Source: Macrostomum hystrix (lineage: Eukaryota; Platyhelminthes; Macrostomidae). From it: a DNA stretch of 64,000 nucleotides. Below the pieces are notes generated by a model. The model had not been told where the DNA came from and searched no databases. It worked only from the letters and a program-made list of their open reading frames with translations. This document shows positions 1-35,447 of the stretch, piece by piece. The stretch lies in contig CATNEN010000034.1 in assembly GCA_950097015.1 (NCBI GenBank), positions 4,124,001 to 4,188,000 of the forward strand, written 5' to 3'. The position numbers and the translations under genes were made by a program. Each line of letters begins with the position of its first letter. Positions within the stretch are counted from its first letter, which is position 1.

Positions 1-2241
1 CTGCACTACATCGACGACATAGTGGTGCACGCTGCCAACGAGGCGGAGCACCTGCGGCGGCTCACGACAGTGCTGGACAAGCTGCTCGCCCATGGCGTCA
101 CGCTCAACGCCTCAAAGTGCCAGTGGGCTGCAGAGACAGTGCAGTTCCTGGGCTACATCGTCTCCGCGAGAGGACTTCAGCCGATGCAGTCTAACGTTGA
201 AGACATCGAGGCGGTGCCGGAGCCCCAGAACGCCGAGGCAGTGGCCTCATTTCTGGGAATGGTTAAATTCTATTCCAACTTTCTGCACAACCTGTCCGAC
301 ATCGCCGAGCCGCTGCTGCTGCTACTTCGCAAAGAGCAGCCCTGGAACTGGACAACAGATTGCCAAAAGGCCTTTTGGAGGCTCAAGAAGATGGTGGTGT
401 CCCCAACATGCTTGCGATTCTTCAGTCCCGACGACAAGATCATCGTGGCCTGCGACAGCTCCGCGCACGCTCTGGGGGCCGTGCTGATGCAAGACGACAG
501 CGCCGGGGTTCGAAGACCAGTCGCTTTCGCGTCAAGGACCCTGTCAGCGACCGAGCGCAAGTACTCCGCATCAGAGAGAGAGGCTCTCGCGTGCATCTTC
601 GCGTGCGAGAGATGGCACTATTTCCTGTTCGGCCGGAGATTCGAGCTGCACACGGACCACCAGGCTCTGACGACGCTGCTGACGGCTCAAGGCAGCGGCC
701 ACCGGCCTCTGCGGCTTCATCGATGGGCCGACCGCCTGCTCGCGTACGACTTCCAAGTCTGCCACGTTCCTGGCAAGAAGAACATCGTGCCAGATTTTTT
801 GTCGCGCCACGGCGCTCTCGAAGGAAAATGCCCAAGGCAAAGCGAAGAGGACTCGACCGAGCTCCAAGTGAATGCCGTACTGCTATCGGGCGCGCTGGAG
901 ATTGTCAGTCCAAGCGAACTGGCCGAGGCATCCCTGCAGGACCCGGTGATCAATGATGCGGTCACAATGACGCTCCAGGGGTGGCCTAACTCCATCAAGC
1001 AGCTGAAGCCGGAGCTGCAGCCGTTCTGGAGGATGCGGACGCAACTGGCGCTCTGGAATGACGGCAAGTGCCTGGCCAACGGCACCCGAGCAGTAATCCC
1101 CGCATCCCTGAGGGAGAAGACGCTGCAGCTGGCGCATTTCGGGCACCTCGGCGTGAGCAAAATGAAGCAGCATTGCCGGGACGCAGTCTGGTGGCCGCAA
1201 ATCGATCAGCATATCGAGGAATTTGTGCGACATTGCGAGGCCTGCCTGCTTAGCGAGAAGAACTTTAAGCCACCCAAGACGGTCCTGACCCCTACGAAGT
1301 GGCCGACGCGTCCATGGGAGGAACTCCAGCTCGACATCTTCGGGGAGCTGCACTCTGCGCCGAACTCCTGTCGCTTCATCCTGGTGCTGTACGATTTGCA
1401 TTCAAAGTGGCCGGAGGCTGCCTGCATGTCGACTGTCACAAGCGCGGATGTCATCGACGCCCTGACAACGTGGTTTAGCCGCTGGGGCCTGCCGAAGAGC
1501 ATTAAAACAGACGGAGGTCCGCAGTTCGTGTCCGGCGATTTTGAGGATTTTCTTCAGCGCTGCGGCATCCGGCACCGGCAGTCACCGCACTACCACCCCC
1601 AGGGCAACGCGGCCGTAGAGCGCTTCAACCGTTTTCTCAAGGACGGCCTAAAGACGCACCTAGAGGAGGGCTACGACTTCAAGGACGCGGTGAAGACGCT
1701 GCTGTGGTCGTACAGGGCCACCCCGCATGCACTGACTGGAGTGTCACCGGCGGAGCTCATGACAGGCCGGAAGATCAGCACCCCGTTGACAGCTCTGCAG
1801 CCAAGGACAACAGCGCGGCACAGACTGGCGGCCAGCATCAAGCGGAGGCAGCAGCGCGTTTTCGATCAGCTCAACACGACCCGGAGGCCGCCGCCCACGT
1901 TCATAGTCGGCGACTGGGTGCGCGTGAAGCGGCCGTTCGCCCGCGGCAAGCTGAGCAGCCGCCTGTCCGAGCCACGGCAGATCTCCCGGATCGCGAGCGC
2001 GACCACCGTCATCCTCAGCGATGGCTCCCGCTGGCACGTCGACAACTGCGTCCGGGTACCGCGGCCAGCCGGAGCGCTGCCGCACTGGCCAGCGCCGGCT
2101 CCCAGCGCAGCCGGGACAGCCGCGGAGGCGGCGACGGCGGCAGACCCAGCGAGACAGCAGCAGCCAGCCCAGACGGCGATCCGAGTGAGCTCAAGGCCGC
2201 GAGCGCCGCCGCAATGGTACGGTGAAATCGTGACTCACTGA
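1..2241 (+). CDS. pol: Ty3/gypsy retrotransposon pol, 3' part (RT end, RNase H, integrase)
   Basis: This is the C-terminal part of an LTR-retrotransposon polyprotein. The frame is open from base 1, so the gene starts upstream of the window. It opens on the reverse transcriptase catalytic box YIDD (bases 7-18). Counting residues from base 22, RNase H follows with acidic residues at D145, E187 and D212. The integrase zinc finger has H372, H375, C405 and C408. The integrase core has D438, D497 and E533, with exactly 35 residues between the last two (DD35E). The C-terminal tail is basic and rich in Ala and Pro; I see no chromodomain. RT, then RNase H, then integrase is the order of Ty3/gypsy elements, not Ty1/copia. 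No stop or frameshift interrupts the visible part, so the insertion looks young. GC content is far higher than in the flanking DNA. Gag, protease and most of RT are outside the window. Confidence 0.95.
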   Translation: MHYIDDIVVHAANEAEHLRRLTTVLDKLLAHGVTLNASKCQWAAETVQFLGYIVSARGLQPMQSNVEDIEAVPEPQNAEAVASFLGMVKFYSNFLHNLSDIAEPLLLLLRKEQPWNWTTDCQKAFWRLKKMVVSPTCLRFFSPDDKIIVACDSSAHALGAVLMQDDSAGVRRPVAFASRTLSATERKYSASEREALACIFACERWHYFLFGRRFELHTDHQALTTLLTAQGSGHRPLRLHRWADRLLAYDFQVCHVPGKKNIVPDFLSRHGALEGKCPRQSEEDSTELQVNAVLLSGALEIVSPSELAEASLQDPVINDAVTMTLQGWPNSIKQLKPELQPFWRMRTQLALWNDGKCLANGTRAVIPASLREKTLQLAHFGHLGVSKMKQHCRDAVWWPQIDQHIEEFVRHCEACLLSEKNFKPPKTVLTPTKWPTRPWEELQLDIFGELHSAPNSCRFILVLYDLHSKWPEAACMSTVTSADVIDALTTWFSRWGLPKSIKTDGGPQFVSGDFEDFLQRCGIRHRQSPHYHPQGNAAVERFNRFLKDGLKTHLEEGYDFKDAVKTLLWSYRATPHALTGVSPAELMTGRKISTPLTALQPRTTARHRLAASIKRRQQRVFDQLNTTRRPPPTFIVGDWVRVKRPFARGKLSSRLSEPRQISRIASATTVILSDGSRWHVDNCVRVPRPAGALPHWPAPAPSAAGTAAEAATAADPARQQQPAQTAIRVSSRPRAPPQWYGEIVTH

Positions 2242-3286
2242 CTCGTTTTTTAGTGACGGTTATTCAGCTGTTATTAGCGATCAGCTGTTTCGATTTAATT
2301 CTCTTTGAAGTACCTGATGCATAAAAAGATCATTTTACTCCTTCGATGCTTGGTAATGCACTTTTATTTCCTGCTCAATATTTGCATAATTATTTTCGTT
2401 GCTCTATCCTTTGAAAGGGAAGGTGAATGTTGTGCAGTTGATTAATGCACGTACATAGTTCGTACATGTACACCTCTGATATCGATTGGCGCAGAATATA
2501 TATAGTCCAATAACTGAGAGCCAACTTGGCGTGAAAGTTTCGGATACTAACTTGGCTGACTCGCTACTATTCATTTACAACAGAATAGAAATAACATTCT
2601 AACTAATATCCCTTTACTATCTGCAGCAGCAAACCGGTATGACCTCCCCAAAGCATTTCTCTTGTCATCAAAAAAGTATTCCTTCTTAAACCGCATCGGC
2701 CGCTGGGACACTGGACTGAGACAGTGAGTGGAGACGCCACACAAACGGATTGTTGGTCGCATGCCATCAAGGAGTTTTTTCCTACTGGTCAGTTTACTTT
2801 CCATCTTTCCAGCTTCCTAAGTCTGCTGCATAGGCAGACTTCGTGACTTTTACACTTGCACTCCGCAGTTCTGCATTGTAAAGCGATCTCTCTGCCTGTG
2901 TTACTGACTAGTGTGGCGCAGTCGTTGTTCTCTTCTCTTTTAGTGAAATCTGCTCCGAAAATCTACTGGCGTCCATCAGCCAGAGAAGTCCTGTCGCCAT
3001 CTTCAACAGCTCGGCAGTGTCCGGCAGCTGTGGGGTAGGCTTAAGGAGGCTGTCCTCTGTTAGAAAAACAGAATCCGATTACAATCCTAGAACACTAGAA
3101 CACAGCTGCAGTTTTTGCAGCCCTAACCCAGAGGCCCCGCCTCATTGCTTGCACAGTTTTTCCTAGATCCACAGGCACTTACTAAAGAGGATAACAACTT
3201 TGTAGGCTAAAAAATCCCAGAAATATTTGTACGATAATAACAGTCCGTTTGTGTTCACGAGGGTGAAATGGTGTGATGGTGCGACC
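2242..3286 (+). mobile_element. 3' flank of the gypsy element with possible polypurine tract and LTR
   Basis: No gene is visible here. A purine run, gaaagggaagg at 2413-2423, is followed at once by TG and then by tgttgtgcag at 2428, which would suit a polypurine tract and the start of a 3' LTR. A TATA-like atatatata lies at about 2493-2502. At 2913 there is tggcgcagtcg, which resembles the sequence found just after 5' LTRs (a primer-binding site). If real, a second element or a recombined copy would follow. No matching 5' LTR is in the window, so LTR borders cannot be proven. Confidence 0.3.
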
Positions 3287-3939
3287 GGGCACGGAGTGAC
3301 AAGGGCACGGAGTGACAAGGGCACGGAGTGACAAGGGCACGGAGTGACAAGGGCACGGAGTGACAAGGGCACGGAGTGACAAGGGCACGGAGTGACAAGG
3401 GCACGGAGTGACAAGGGCACGGAGTGACAAGGGCACGGAGTGACAAGGGCACGGAGTGACAAGGGCACGGAGTGACAAGGGCACGGAGTGACAAGGGCAC
3501 GGAGTGACAAGGGCACGGAGTGACAAGGGCACGGAGTGACAAGGGCACGGAGTGACAAGGGCACGGAGTGACAAGGGCACGGAGTGACAAGGGCACGGAG
3601 TGACAAGGGCACGGAGTGACAAGGGCACGGAGTGACAAGGGCACGGAGTGACAAGGGCACGGAGTGACAAGGGCACGGAGTGACAAGGGCACGGAGTGAC
3701 AAGGGCACGGAGTGACAAGGGCACGGAGTGACAAGGGCACGGAGTGACAAGGGCACGGAGTGACAAGGGCACGGAGTGACAAGGGCACGGAGTGACAAGG
3801 GCACGGAGTGACAAGGGCACGGAGTGACAAGGGCACGGAGTGACAAGGGCACGGAGTGACAAGGGCACGGAGTGACAAGGGCACGGAGTGACAAGGGCAC
3901 GGAGTGACAAGGGCACGGAGTGACAAGGGCACGGAGTGA
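3287..3939 (+). repeat. Minisatellite, 16-bp unit, about 41 identical copies
   Basis: The unit gggcacggagtgacaa repeats head to tail about 40.8 times with no substitution that I can find. Because 16 is not a multiple of three, the minus strand is open in all three frames over the array, giving false ORFs of about 245-278 codons. The array lies between the retrotransposon and the first SINE, in no recognised gene. Confidence 0.98.
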
Positions 3940-4483
3940 ATAAATTTATGTTGTCGGTGAAATGACGAGATTAAATGAATTTGCTTACCAAATTCTATAT
4001 AGATTTGAAATGCAAAATCCAGTTGATTGCAATCGCTAGTTTCAACAGTTTCAAAGAATTCAAATAATTTTTTCGTGTTTATATTTCTCAATCTCGCCCA
4101 GCTTAAGTCGCTTCGAACATTTGCAGAGTTTGACTATACGGTAGGCAAAGTAGGAACCGCTAGTGAATCACCTTTTTCGATATTTATTACCGAGTCGTGT
4201 GGCTTCGCTTATCCCCAGTGACGACCAATGAAGAGAGCGGATTGGCTGCTCCAGGCTCGGTCCTCGGCCAATCGGATCCGTATTTACGCTTGTATCTATA
4301 GCGAGGCCTATCGTTGGGTGGAGGTGTCTTAAAGACTTAATAACTACTGAGTCCCCTGTCGTTAGTAGTGTCATTTGAGCATTGTTTCTTTATTTATTTG
4401 GAAAAAAAGTTCAGCAGAAAAAACTATAAATAGCAAAATGTATCCCAAACTGTGAAAATCGCATGGGTTGTCCAACTTTGTGA
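3940..4483. other. Unique AT-rich spacer
   Basis: No gene, RNA or repeat recognised. It ends at ctttgtga (4476-4483), the possible left target-site duplication of the SINE that follows. Confidence 0.6.
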
Positions 4484-4743
4484 ATAAATAATAATTTCAA
4501 ATTGATTACACCTGCCCCGATAGCCAACAGCTCAGCTGCAGTCCATATGAACTGGGGGGAACGCCACACCCGACCTCAACTACCCCAGCTGATACTGCTG
4601 GTACCCATTTAACAGCTGGGTTAATAAAATCAACGCAGAGTTAAGTCTTTTGCTAAACAACACAATTTGTTCAAGCGAAGTCGGGAATCGAACCCCTGAC
4701 CTGTAACTCGTGAGTCCGACGCTCTAACCACTTGGCTAAAACC
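4484..4743 (-). mobile_element. tRNA-derived SINE, family 1, copy 1
   Basis: Read on the minus strand from about 4743, a tRNA-like head has a good A box (tagccaagtgg) and B box (ggttcgattcc). The anticodon loop could be read ctcacga, giving CAC (valine), but the acceptor, anticodon and T stems no longer pair well, so this is not a functional tRNA gene. A body of about 180 bp follows, containing cccagctgttaaatgg and ggggcaggtgtaatca, then an AT-rich tail. The octamer ctttgtga at 4476-4483 and 4744-4751 may be the target-site duplication. A second copy of the body lies at 42796-42942. Confidence 0.75.
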
Positions 4744-4751
4744 CTTTGTGA

Positions 4752-6842
4752 TTATTACGGAAAAAATCGTTGAGTCGACAACACAGTTGGATCGACTTGA
4801 CTTCACAGCGGGATCACCTCCTGCCTAGTTACTCATTATTATCAACGTAGTTAATTTGCGTCTATACCGGCCGAGATATTCATGAGGAAGTGAGTCATTG
4901 CCATTTTGCGGAGAAAGGAGCATTTATATATAATGAGAGACATGAAATCTATTGAGATCGAAAAAAAGTGAGAAGAATAAATGTCTTCGCGAGTCCCTAA
5001 TGGCTGCACAGCTGCATAGTCTAGGATTCCCCCAGATTCAGGTGTGCAACTGATTAGTGATGGACAGATCAAAGACTGGCAGTGGAATTATAATCCCTAA
5101 CAAGGATCTGTCGATCCTGCCACACACAAGCAGAAGTCATGCAGTGGCTACCTCACGACCGCATATATAACAAGCTGTCGAACCGTTTCTAGGTTATAAT
5201 GGCTAAGGCTTGGCTACTATGCATGCTTAGAAAAAATGTGGCTAGAAAATTACATGGCTATATGTAAAGCCTCCCGCAACGATTGCGTAATCATCGGGCA
5301 TGCCAAAAAATCCTACGATTTTGCAAGCCTGAGAAGCGCGTGACGTCTGGGGTGTTGTGATAAGATGCTGCCTTAGCTGTGCCTTACTAGCATTTTGTAT
5401 TAGCATTTTGACTGTGCGTGCTAAACACTACTTGAATTTATTTGCAAGTGAATTCATGCGTGCACAGTTTGTTAAAAATGATTGCGAGCAGCGCGGTAAT
5501 CATCTTGGGGATGACTAAATTTATATATATATATAAGGCTTGCCTTGTGAAAGTATGATCTGAAGCATTTGGCGTCATAAAGTACCTTGCAGCAGATAGC
5601 GAAGTAGCTGATCATCGTAGGCTGCAAGTGCATGATGTTCTAACACGCATATACGTACGCATTTAACTAAGCAACTGCATGCTATCAGACTAATCTCTCG
5701 ACCTTTGTAAAGAGCAGCAACAACGAAAGTATGAGCATTCCACGAACAGTTTAGGGATTCACTCGCAAGCATTTTCGATTCGCTTAGTTTGATTTGCATT
5801 GATTTTACCTCCCCGAAATTTCACTTCACCGAAAGAAAAACGTGTGTCACTTTCACTTCGCCGAAAACCGAAATGCCTGTACGCCACTTTCACTTCGCCG
5901 AAAGTATAACTCCAGATCATTTCCGAAGCTGAAGTGAAAACATAGCAATGAATGGAATTTACTATTTTACTCAGCTTTTACAGGCCGCTTCCTATAGCTT
6001 GTCGGCACTGACTCGTCTTTAAATGAATATGTTGACATATAATAAATAGATTCTATTTTTATTGATTAGATTGTTAATATTCACTAGTGGCGGCCAGAAA
6101 ATACACGACCGGCTAGCGCTAGTGCAGCTGCACTTCAAACCCATCAACCTCAGTCTAGTTAAGGTTGGCTTTGTGCAACCAGCTAGCCGACTTGCTAAGC
6201 CGGGGGTTGTGCGAAGTGACGCCACTTTTCGCCCCTCTATCACTCTCTATGTTCATATATTAATATACACGACATGCAGCCCACGATCTTCACTGCCATT
6301 TCATCTTTTAAACAAAAAGGACTTCCGCCTTATACTCATATTTTCATATTGTTATGCAAATTTAGTAACTTGTAAACGCTTTACGGCACTATTTTTATTG
6401 ACGCCAGCTGTACAAAGTAACGAAAAGTGCAAACATATATAATAGTTGTAAAAAATTAGATGCCACCTTTTAAGTAACAAGTTGCTTTATAACTATCTAA
6501 AAGATAAACAGAAAGTACACTTTGGTTATACTTATTTATCCACGAAAATAAAAAACTTCGAACAGCTTTTTCCTAGAAAGACTAGAAACAACCTTAGAAA
6601 AATAACTTCAAAGGGCACTGTCTACTATATCTTACGCTTGTCCACTTCCTTTCCCTCTAAGGCAATCCAAAGTTAGGATTCATTCGTTTTTAGGGGTTGG
6701 ACTAGCGCACATATTTTTTGTATTAAAATATTGATAATTATTTAGTTTTTTTCACTTATACATTTACTTCCCCCGAGCTTTAAGATTTGCCCATAGCTGT
6801 GTATTTTATTGTTTCTTTTATCGCTAAAATTTTCTCTATCAG
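4752..6842. other. Upstream region of the GRK gene, no gene recognised
   Basis: AT-rich unique sequence. It holds a short TA run near 5521-5534 and two or three imperfect copies of tttcacttcgccgaaa near 5818-5905. Short open frames lack any recognisable domain. At 6841-6842 a pyrimidine-rich stretch ends in AG 49 bases before the GRK start codon, so a 5'-UTR intron or a trans-splice acceptor is possible. Confidence 0.5.
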
Positions 6843-6891
6843 AATGCTTCACTAATTGTTACTTTTCCGTTCTTTTTGCAATATATCTGAA

Positions 6892-30330
<23,439 letters not shown>

Positions 30331-30484
30331 GTAAGTATGAGAGATGAAGATAGGCTGAGGTGTCTGGCATCTAACCACTGATACCGTTGATAATTGTCTG
30401 ATGTTTCTCGGAAATCATGCAGAATTTTTTTTGTTTATAAGTATTTCCCGCGCCCGACTTTAGGATAGGTTGCCAGGTTTGAGA

Positions 30485-31690
30485 AGCAGATGTGTCGGTA
30501 GATGTAGTAGAATTGTCGGTAGATGTAGTAGAATTGTCGGTAGATGTAGTAGAATTGTCGGTAGATGTAGTAGAATTGTCGGTAGATGTAGTAGAATTGT
30601 TGATAGATGTAGTAGAATGGTCGCTAGATGTAATAGAAGTGTCGCTAGATGTAATATAAGTGTCGCTAGATGTAATAGATGTGTCGCTAGATGTAATACA
30701 AATGTAGCTAGATGTAATACAAGTGTCGCTAGATGTAATAGATGTGTCGCTAGATGTAATAGGATTGTCGCTAGACGTAGAAGTGTCGCTAGACGTAGAA
30801 GTGTCGCTAGATGATGTAGAAGTGTCGTTAGATGTTGAATTGTCGCTAGATGTAACAGAAGTGTCGCTAAATGTAACAGAAGTGTCGCTAGATGTAATAG
30901 AAGTGTCGCTAGATGTAACAGAAGTGTCGCTAGATGTAACAGAAGTGTCGCTAGATGTAACAGAAGTATCGCTAGATGTAATAGAAGTGTCGTTAGATGT
31001 TGAATTGTCGCTAGATGTAACAGAAGTGTCGCTAGATGTAACAGAAGTGTCGCTAGATGTAATAGAAGTGTCGTTAGATTTTGAATTGTCGCTAGATGTA
31101 ACAGAAGTGTCGCTAGATGTAATAGAAGTGTCGTTAGATGTTGAATTGTCGCTAGATGTAACAGAAGTGTCGCTAGATGTAACAGAAGTGTCGCTAGATG
31201 TAATAGAAGTGTCGTTAGATGTTGAATTGTCGCTAGATGTAACAGAAGTGTCGCTAGATGTAACAGAAGTGTCGCTAGATGTAACAGAAGTATCGCTAGA
31301 TGTAATAGAAGTGTCGCTAGATGTAACAGAAGTGTCGCTAGATGTAATAGAAGTGTCGCTAGATGTAACAGAAGTGTCGCTAGATGTAATAGAAGTGTCG
31401 CTAGATGTAACAGAAGTGTCGCTAGATGTAACAGAAGTGTCGCTAGATGTAACAGAAGTGTCGCTAGATGTAACAGAAGTGTCGCTAGATGTAATAGAAG
31501 TGTCGCTAGATGTAATAGAAGTGTCGCTAGATGTAACAGAAGTGTCGCTAGATGTAATAGAAGTGTCGCTAGATGTAACAGAAGTGTCGCTAGATGTAAC
31601 AGAAGTGTCGCTAGATGTAACAGAAGTGTCGCTAGATGTAACAGAAGTGTCGCTAGATGTAATAGAAGTGTCGCTAGATGTAGTATAACT
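30485..31690 (+). repeat. Minisatellite downstream of GRK exon 9, 21-bp unit
   Basis: About 57 copies of a unit containing gtcgctagatgtaacagaa, more diverged in its first 350 bp. The 321-codon plus-strand frame comes from the 21-bp length and has no in-frame link to exon 9. Confidence 0.96.
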
Positions 31691-32374
31691 TTCGGTAGAC
31701 TCGGACAGCTAAATTCGTGAAAGTTTTAGTCGCAATCTTCAAAGTGTCATTGGTATTTACATTTCAAATCCAAATTTTTCGCATTTTTGCTCTACTGTGT
31801 CGCAACTCTAATAAAAACATATCCCTACCCCATTTATCCCCATTTTGCCACCCTCTAAATCCGTCCCACCCAATTCACCGTGAGCCAGTCCTCTTGCTGT
31901 CCGAGCTCGTCGGAGGAATGAAGCGCTGATCAATTGCGGAGCAGTTGTGTCTGAATGGGCTATTATAGCACGTCGCAATTATCACAACACTCAAGCTACT
32001 CAGAACTATAGTAAAAATATCTCTTTCTACATCTCCTGTTTCTTCAAATACTCAGTTTTCTGATTTATCTGAAAAAAACTAAGCTGCAAACTAGAGTGTA
32101 CAGTCTGACTGTCTGCCTGCCTGTGTACGTGCTGCCTAAAATGAGATTATAAGTCAATAGCAACAGCTTCAACATGACAATGTGAGTGGGCATTAATCAT
32201 CATCTTCAGTACTTTAGCGCGCTCTAAGCTGTAGCAATCTTATTAATATTATTTAATTTCTTTCAGGATTCTGTGCAATGTGGTCCTATTTTTAGTCAAT
32301 GTTGTATGCGCCCCTGGCTCTATTATTTTTTAATGTCGAAAAAGTACCATTTTTATTACTTTTCTGGTCTCTTT
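31691..32374. other. Unique sequence downstream of GRK exon 9
   Basis: No gene recognised. It ends in a pyrimidine-rich stretch and ttttcag (a possible splice acceptor) right where the next array begins. Confidence 0.55.
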
Positions 32375-34115
32375 TCAGGACTACTGTCAGTAATCTGTCT
32401 GGAGTATTGTCAGTAATCTGTCAGGAATATTGTCAGTAATCTGTCTGGAGTATTGTCAGTAATCTGTCTGGAGTATTGTCAGTAATCTGTCAGGAATATT
32501 GTCAGTAATCTGTCTGGAGTATTGTCAGTAATCTGTCAGGAATATTGTCAGTAATCTGTCAGGAATATTGTCAGTAATCTGTCTGGAGTATTGTCAGTAA
32601 TCTGTCAGGAATATTGTCAGTATTCTGTCAGGAATATTGTCAGTAATCTGTCAGGAATATTGTCAGTATTCTGTCAGGAATATTGTCAGTAATCTGTCTG
32701 GAGTATTGTCAGTAATCTGTCAGGAATATTGTCAGTATTCTGTCTGGAGTATTGTCAGTAATCTGTCCAAAATATTGTCAGTATTCTGTCAGGAATATTG
32801 TCAGTAATCTGTCTGGAGTATTGTCAGTAATCTGTCAGGAATATTGTCAGTATTCTGTCAGGAATATTGTCAGTAATCTGTCTGGAGTATTGTCAGTAAT
32901 CTGTCAGGAATATTGTCAGTATTCTGTCAGGAATATTGTCAGTAATCTGTCAGGAATACTGTCAGTATTCTGTCAGGACTATTGTCAGTAATCTGTCGGG
33001 AATATTTTCAGTAATCTGTCAGGAATATTGTCAGTAATCTGTCAGGAATATTGTCAGTAATCTGTCGGGACTATTGTCAGTAATCTGTCGGGACTATTGT
33101 CAGTAATCTGTCGGGACTATTGTCAGTAATCTGTCAGGAATATTATCAGTCATCTGTCTGGAGTTTTGTCAGTAATCTGTCAGGACTATTGTCAGTAATC
33201 TGTCAGGAATATTGTCAGTATTCTGTCAGGAATATTGTCAGTATTCTGTCAGGAATATTTTCAGTAATCTGTCAGGAATATTGTCAGTATTCTGTCAGAA
33301 TTATTGTCAGTATTCTGTCAGGACTATTGTCAGTAATCTGTCAGGAATATTGTCAGTAATCTGTCAGGAATATTGTCAGTAATCTGTCGGGACTATTGTC
33401 AGTAATCTGTCTGGAGTATTGTCAGTAATCTGTCGGGACTATTGTCAGTAATCTGTCGGGACTATTGTCAGTAATCTGTCGGGACTAGTCAGTAATCTGT
33501 CAGGAATATTATCAGTAATCTGTCTGGAGTATTGTCAGTATTCTGTCAGGAATATTGTCAGTAATCTGTCAGGAATACTGTCAGTAATCTGTCAGGAGTA
33601 TTGTCAGTAATCTGTCGGGACTATTGTCAGTAATCTGTCGGGACTATTGTCAGTAATCTGTCGGGACTAGTCAGTAATCTGTCAGGAATATTATCAGTAA
33701 TCTGTCTGGAGTATTGTCAGTATTCTGTCAGGAATATTGTCAGTAATCTGTCAGGAATACTGTCAGTAATCTGTCAGGAATATTGTCAGTAATCTGTCGG
33801 GACTATTGTCAGTAATCTGTCGGGACTATTGTCAGTAATCTGTCGGGACTATTGTCAGTAATCTGTCAGGAATATTATCAGTCATCTGTCTGGAGTATTG
33901 TCAGTAATCTGTCAGGACTATTGTCAGTAATCTGTCGGGACTATTGTCAGTAATCTGTCAGGAATATTATCAGTAATCCGTCAGGAGTATTGTCAGTAAT
34001 CTGTCGGGACTATTGTCAGTAATCTGTCAGGACTATTGTCAGTAATCTGTCAAGACTATTGTCAGTAATCTGTCGGGACTATTGTCAGTAATCTGTTAGG
34101 AATATTGTCAGTAAT
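32375..34115 (+). repeat. Minisatellite, 23-bp unit
   Basis: About 76 copies containing attgtcagtaatctgtcagg, with variants ggaata, ggagta and ggacta. The first unit sits directly after a good splice-acceptor context (cttttcag|gactactg); taking that acceptor would add DYCQ and a stop to the GRK protein. Confidence 0.96.
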
Positions 34116-34469
34116 TATATATAACGTTTTAGGATGGCTTTAAGCTTTTCAGTTTTTTGTTTATTTTTATTTTAGCTTCACAAAAATATCTATTTTGCAA
34201 CTTTGGTAGTAGTCAGACTGGCGCATGTGAATGGATGTAGTGCAAGCATCATTATAAACGTCTTCTATTGTTTCCGATTTCGACATTAATATTCGGCTTT
34301 TAATAGTCTATTTTTATCACCTATCGTGTCGTAAGAAATCGATAATGGTTTTATTTGTGCCTGCCCGCTGAGAACTAAAAAATATGAAAATTACGCAAAT
34401 TTTCGTTAAAAAGTCCTAGAAAGAGGGTTTAAGAGCTCTGAAAAATAACTAATCTAGTCTTTTTAGACG
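34116..34469. other. Unique AT-rich spacer
   Basis: No gene recognised. Confidence 0.6.
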
Positions 34470-35337
34470 AGCAACCCGCTCTGTACTGAATGTGGTTAGT
34501 CTAGCAATCCGCTCTGTACTGAATGTGGTTAGTCTAGCAATCCGCTCTGTACTGAATGTGGTTAGTCTAGCAATCCATTCTGTACTGAATGTGGTTAGAC
34601 TAGCAATCCATTCTGTACTGAGTGTGGTTAGTCTAGCAATCCGCTCTGTACTGAATGTGGTTAGTCTAGCAATCCATTCTGTACTGAATGTGGTTAGACT
34701 AGCAATCCGCTCTGTACTGAATGTGGTTAGTCTAGCAATCCATTCTGTACTGAATGTGGTTAGACTAGCAATCCGCTCTGTACTGAATGTGGTTAGACTA
34801 GCAATCCATTCTGTACTGAATGTGGTTAGTCTAGCAATCCGCTCTGTACTGAATGAGGTTAGTCTAGCAATCCATTCTGTACTGAATGTGGTTAGTCTAG
34901 CAATCCATTCTGTACTGAATTTGGTTAGACTAGCAATCCGCTCTGTACTGAATGTGGTTAGACTAGCAATCCGCTCTGTACTGAATGTGGTTAGACTAGC
35001 AATCCATTCTGTACTGAATGTGGTTAGACTAGCAATCCGCTCTGTACTGAATGTGGTTAGACTAGCAATCCGCTCTGTACTGAATGTGGTTAGACTAGCA
35101 ATCCATTCTGTACTGAATGTGGTTAGACTAGCAATCCGCTCTGTACTGAATGTGGTTAGACTAGCAATCCATTCTGTACTGAATGTGGTTAGTCTAGTAA
35201 TCCATTCTGTACTGAATGTGGTTAGTCTAGCAATCCATTCTGTACTGAATGTGGTTAGTCTAGCAATCCATTCTGTACTGAATGTGGTTAGTCTAGCAAT
35301 CCATTTTGTACTGAATGTGGTTAGTCTAGCAATCCAT
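34470..35337 (+). repeat. Minisatellite, 33-bp unit, main block
   Basis: About 26 copies containing tgtactgaatgtggttagtc and agcaatccgctc or agcaatccattc. The 283-codon frame is a by-product of the 33-bp unit. Confidence 0.97.
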
Positions 35338-35447
35338 CGCTAGGCCGCGCGGTAGAATTGCCAGTTTGGTTTATTAAATCATGACGTCATTTCTGCATTT
35401 GACCCTGAGCACACCTAGTAACCAACTCGCAACAAAACTACTTCCAG

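Noticed and set aside
3163-4091. Overlapping minus-strand ORFs of about 245-278 codons
   Set aside because: They are the 16-bp perfect repeat read in three frames; all frames are open because the unit has no stop on that strand.
4670-4745. Functional tRNA-Val gene
   Set aside because: A and B boxes are good but the acceptor, anticodon and T stems do not pair; it is a SINE head.
30723-31688. 321-codon plus-strand ORF downstream of GRK exon 9
   Set aside because: A 21-bp repeat with no stop; stop codons and the lack of an acceptor separate it from the kinase frame.
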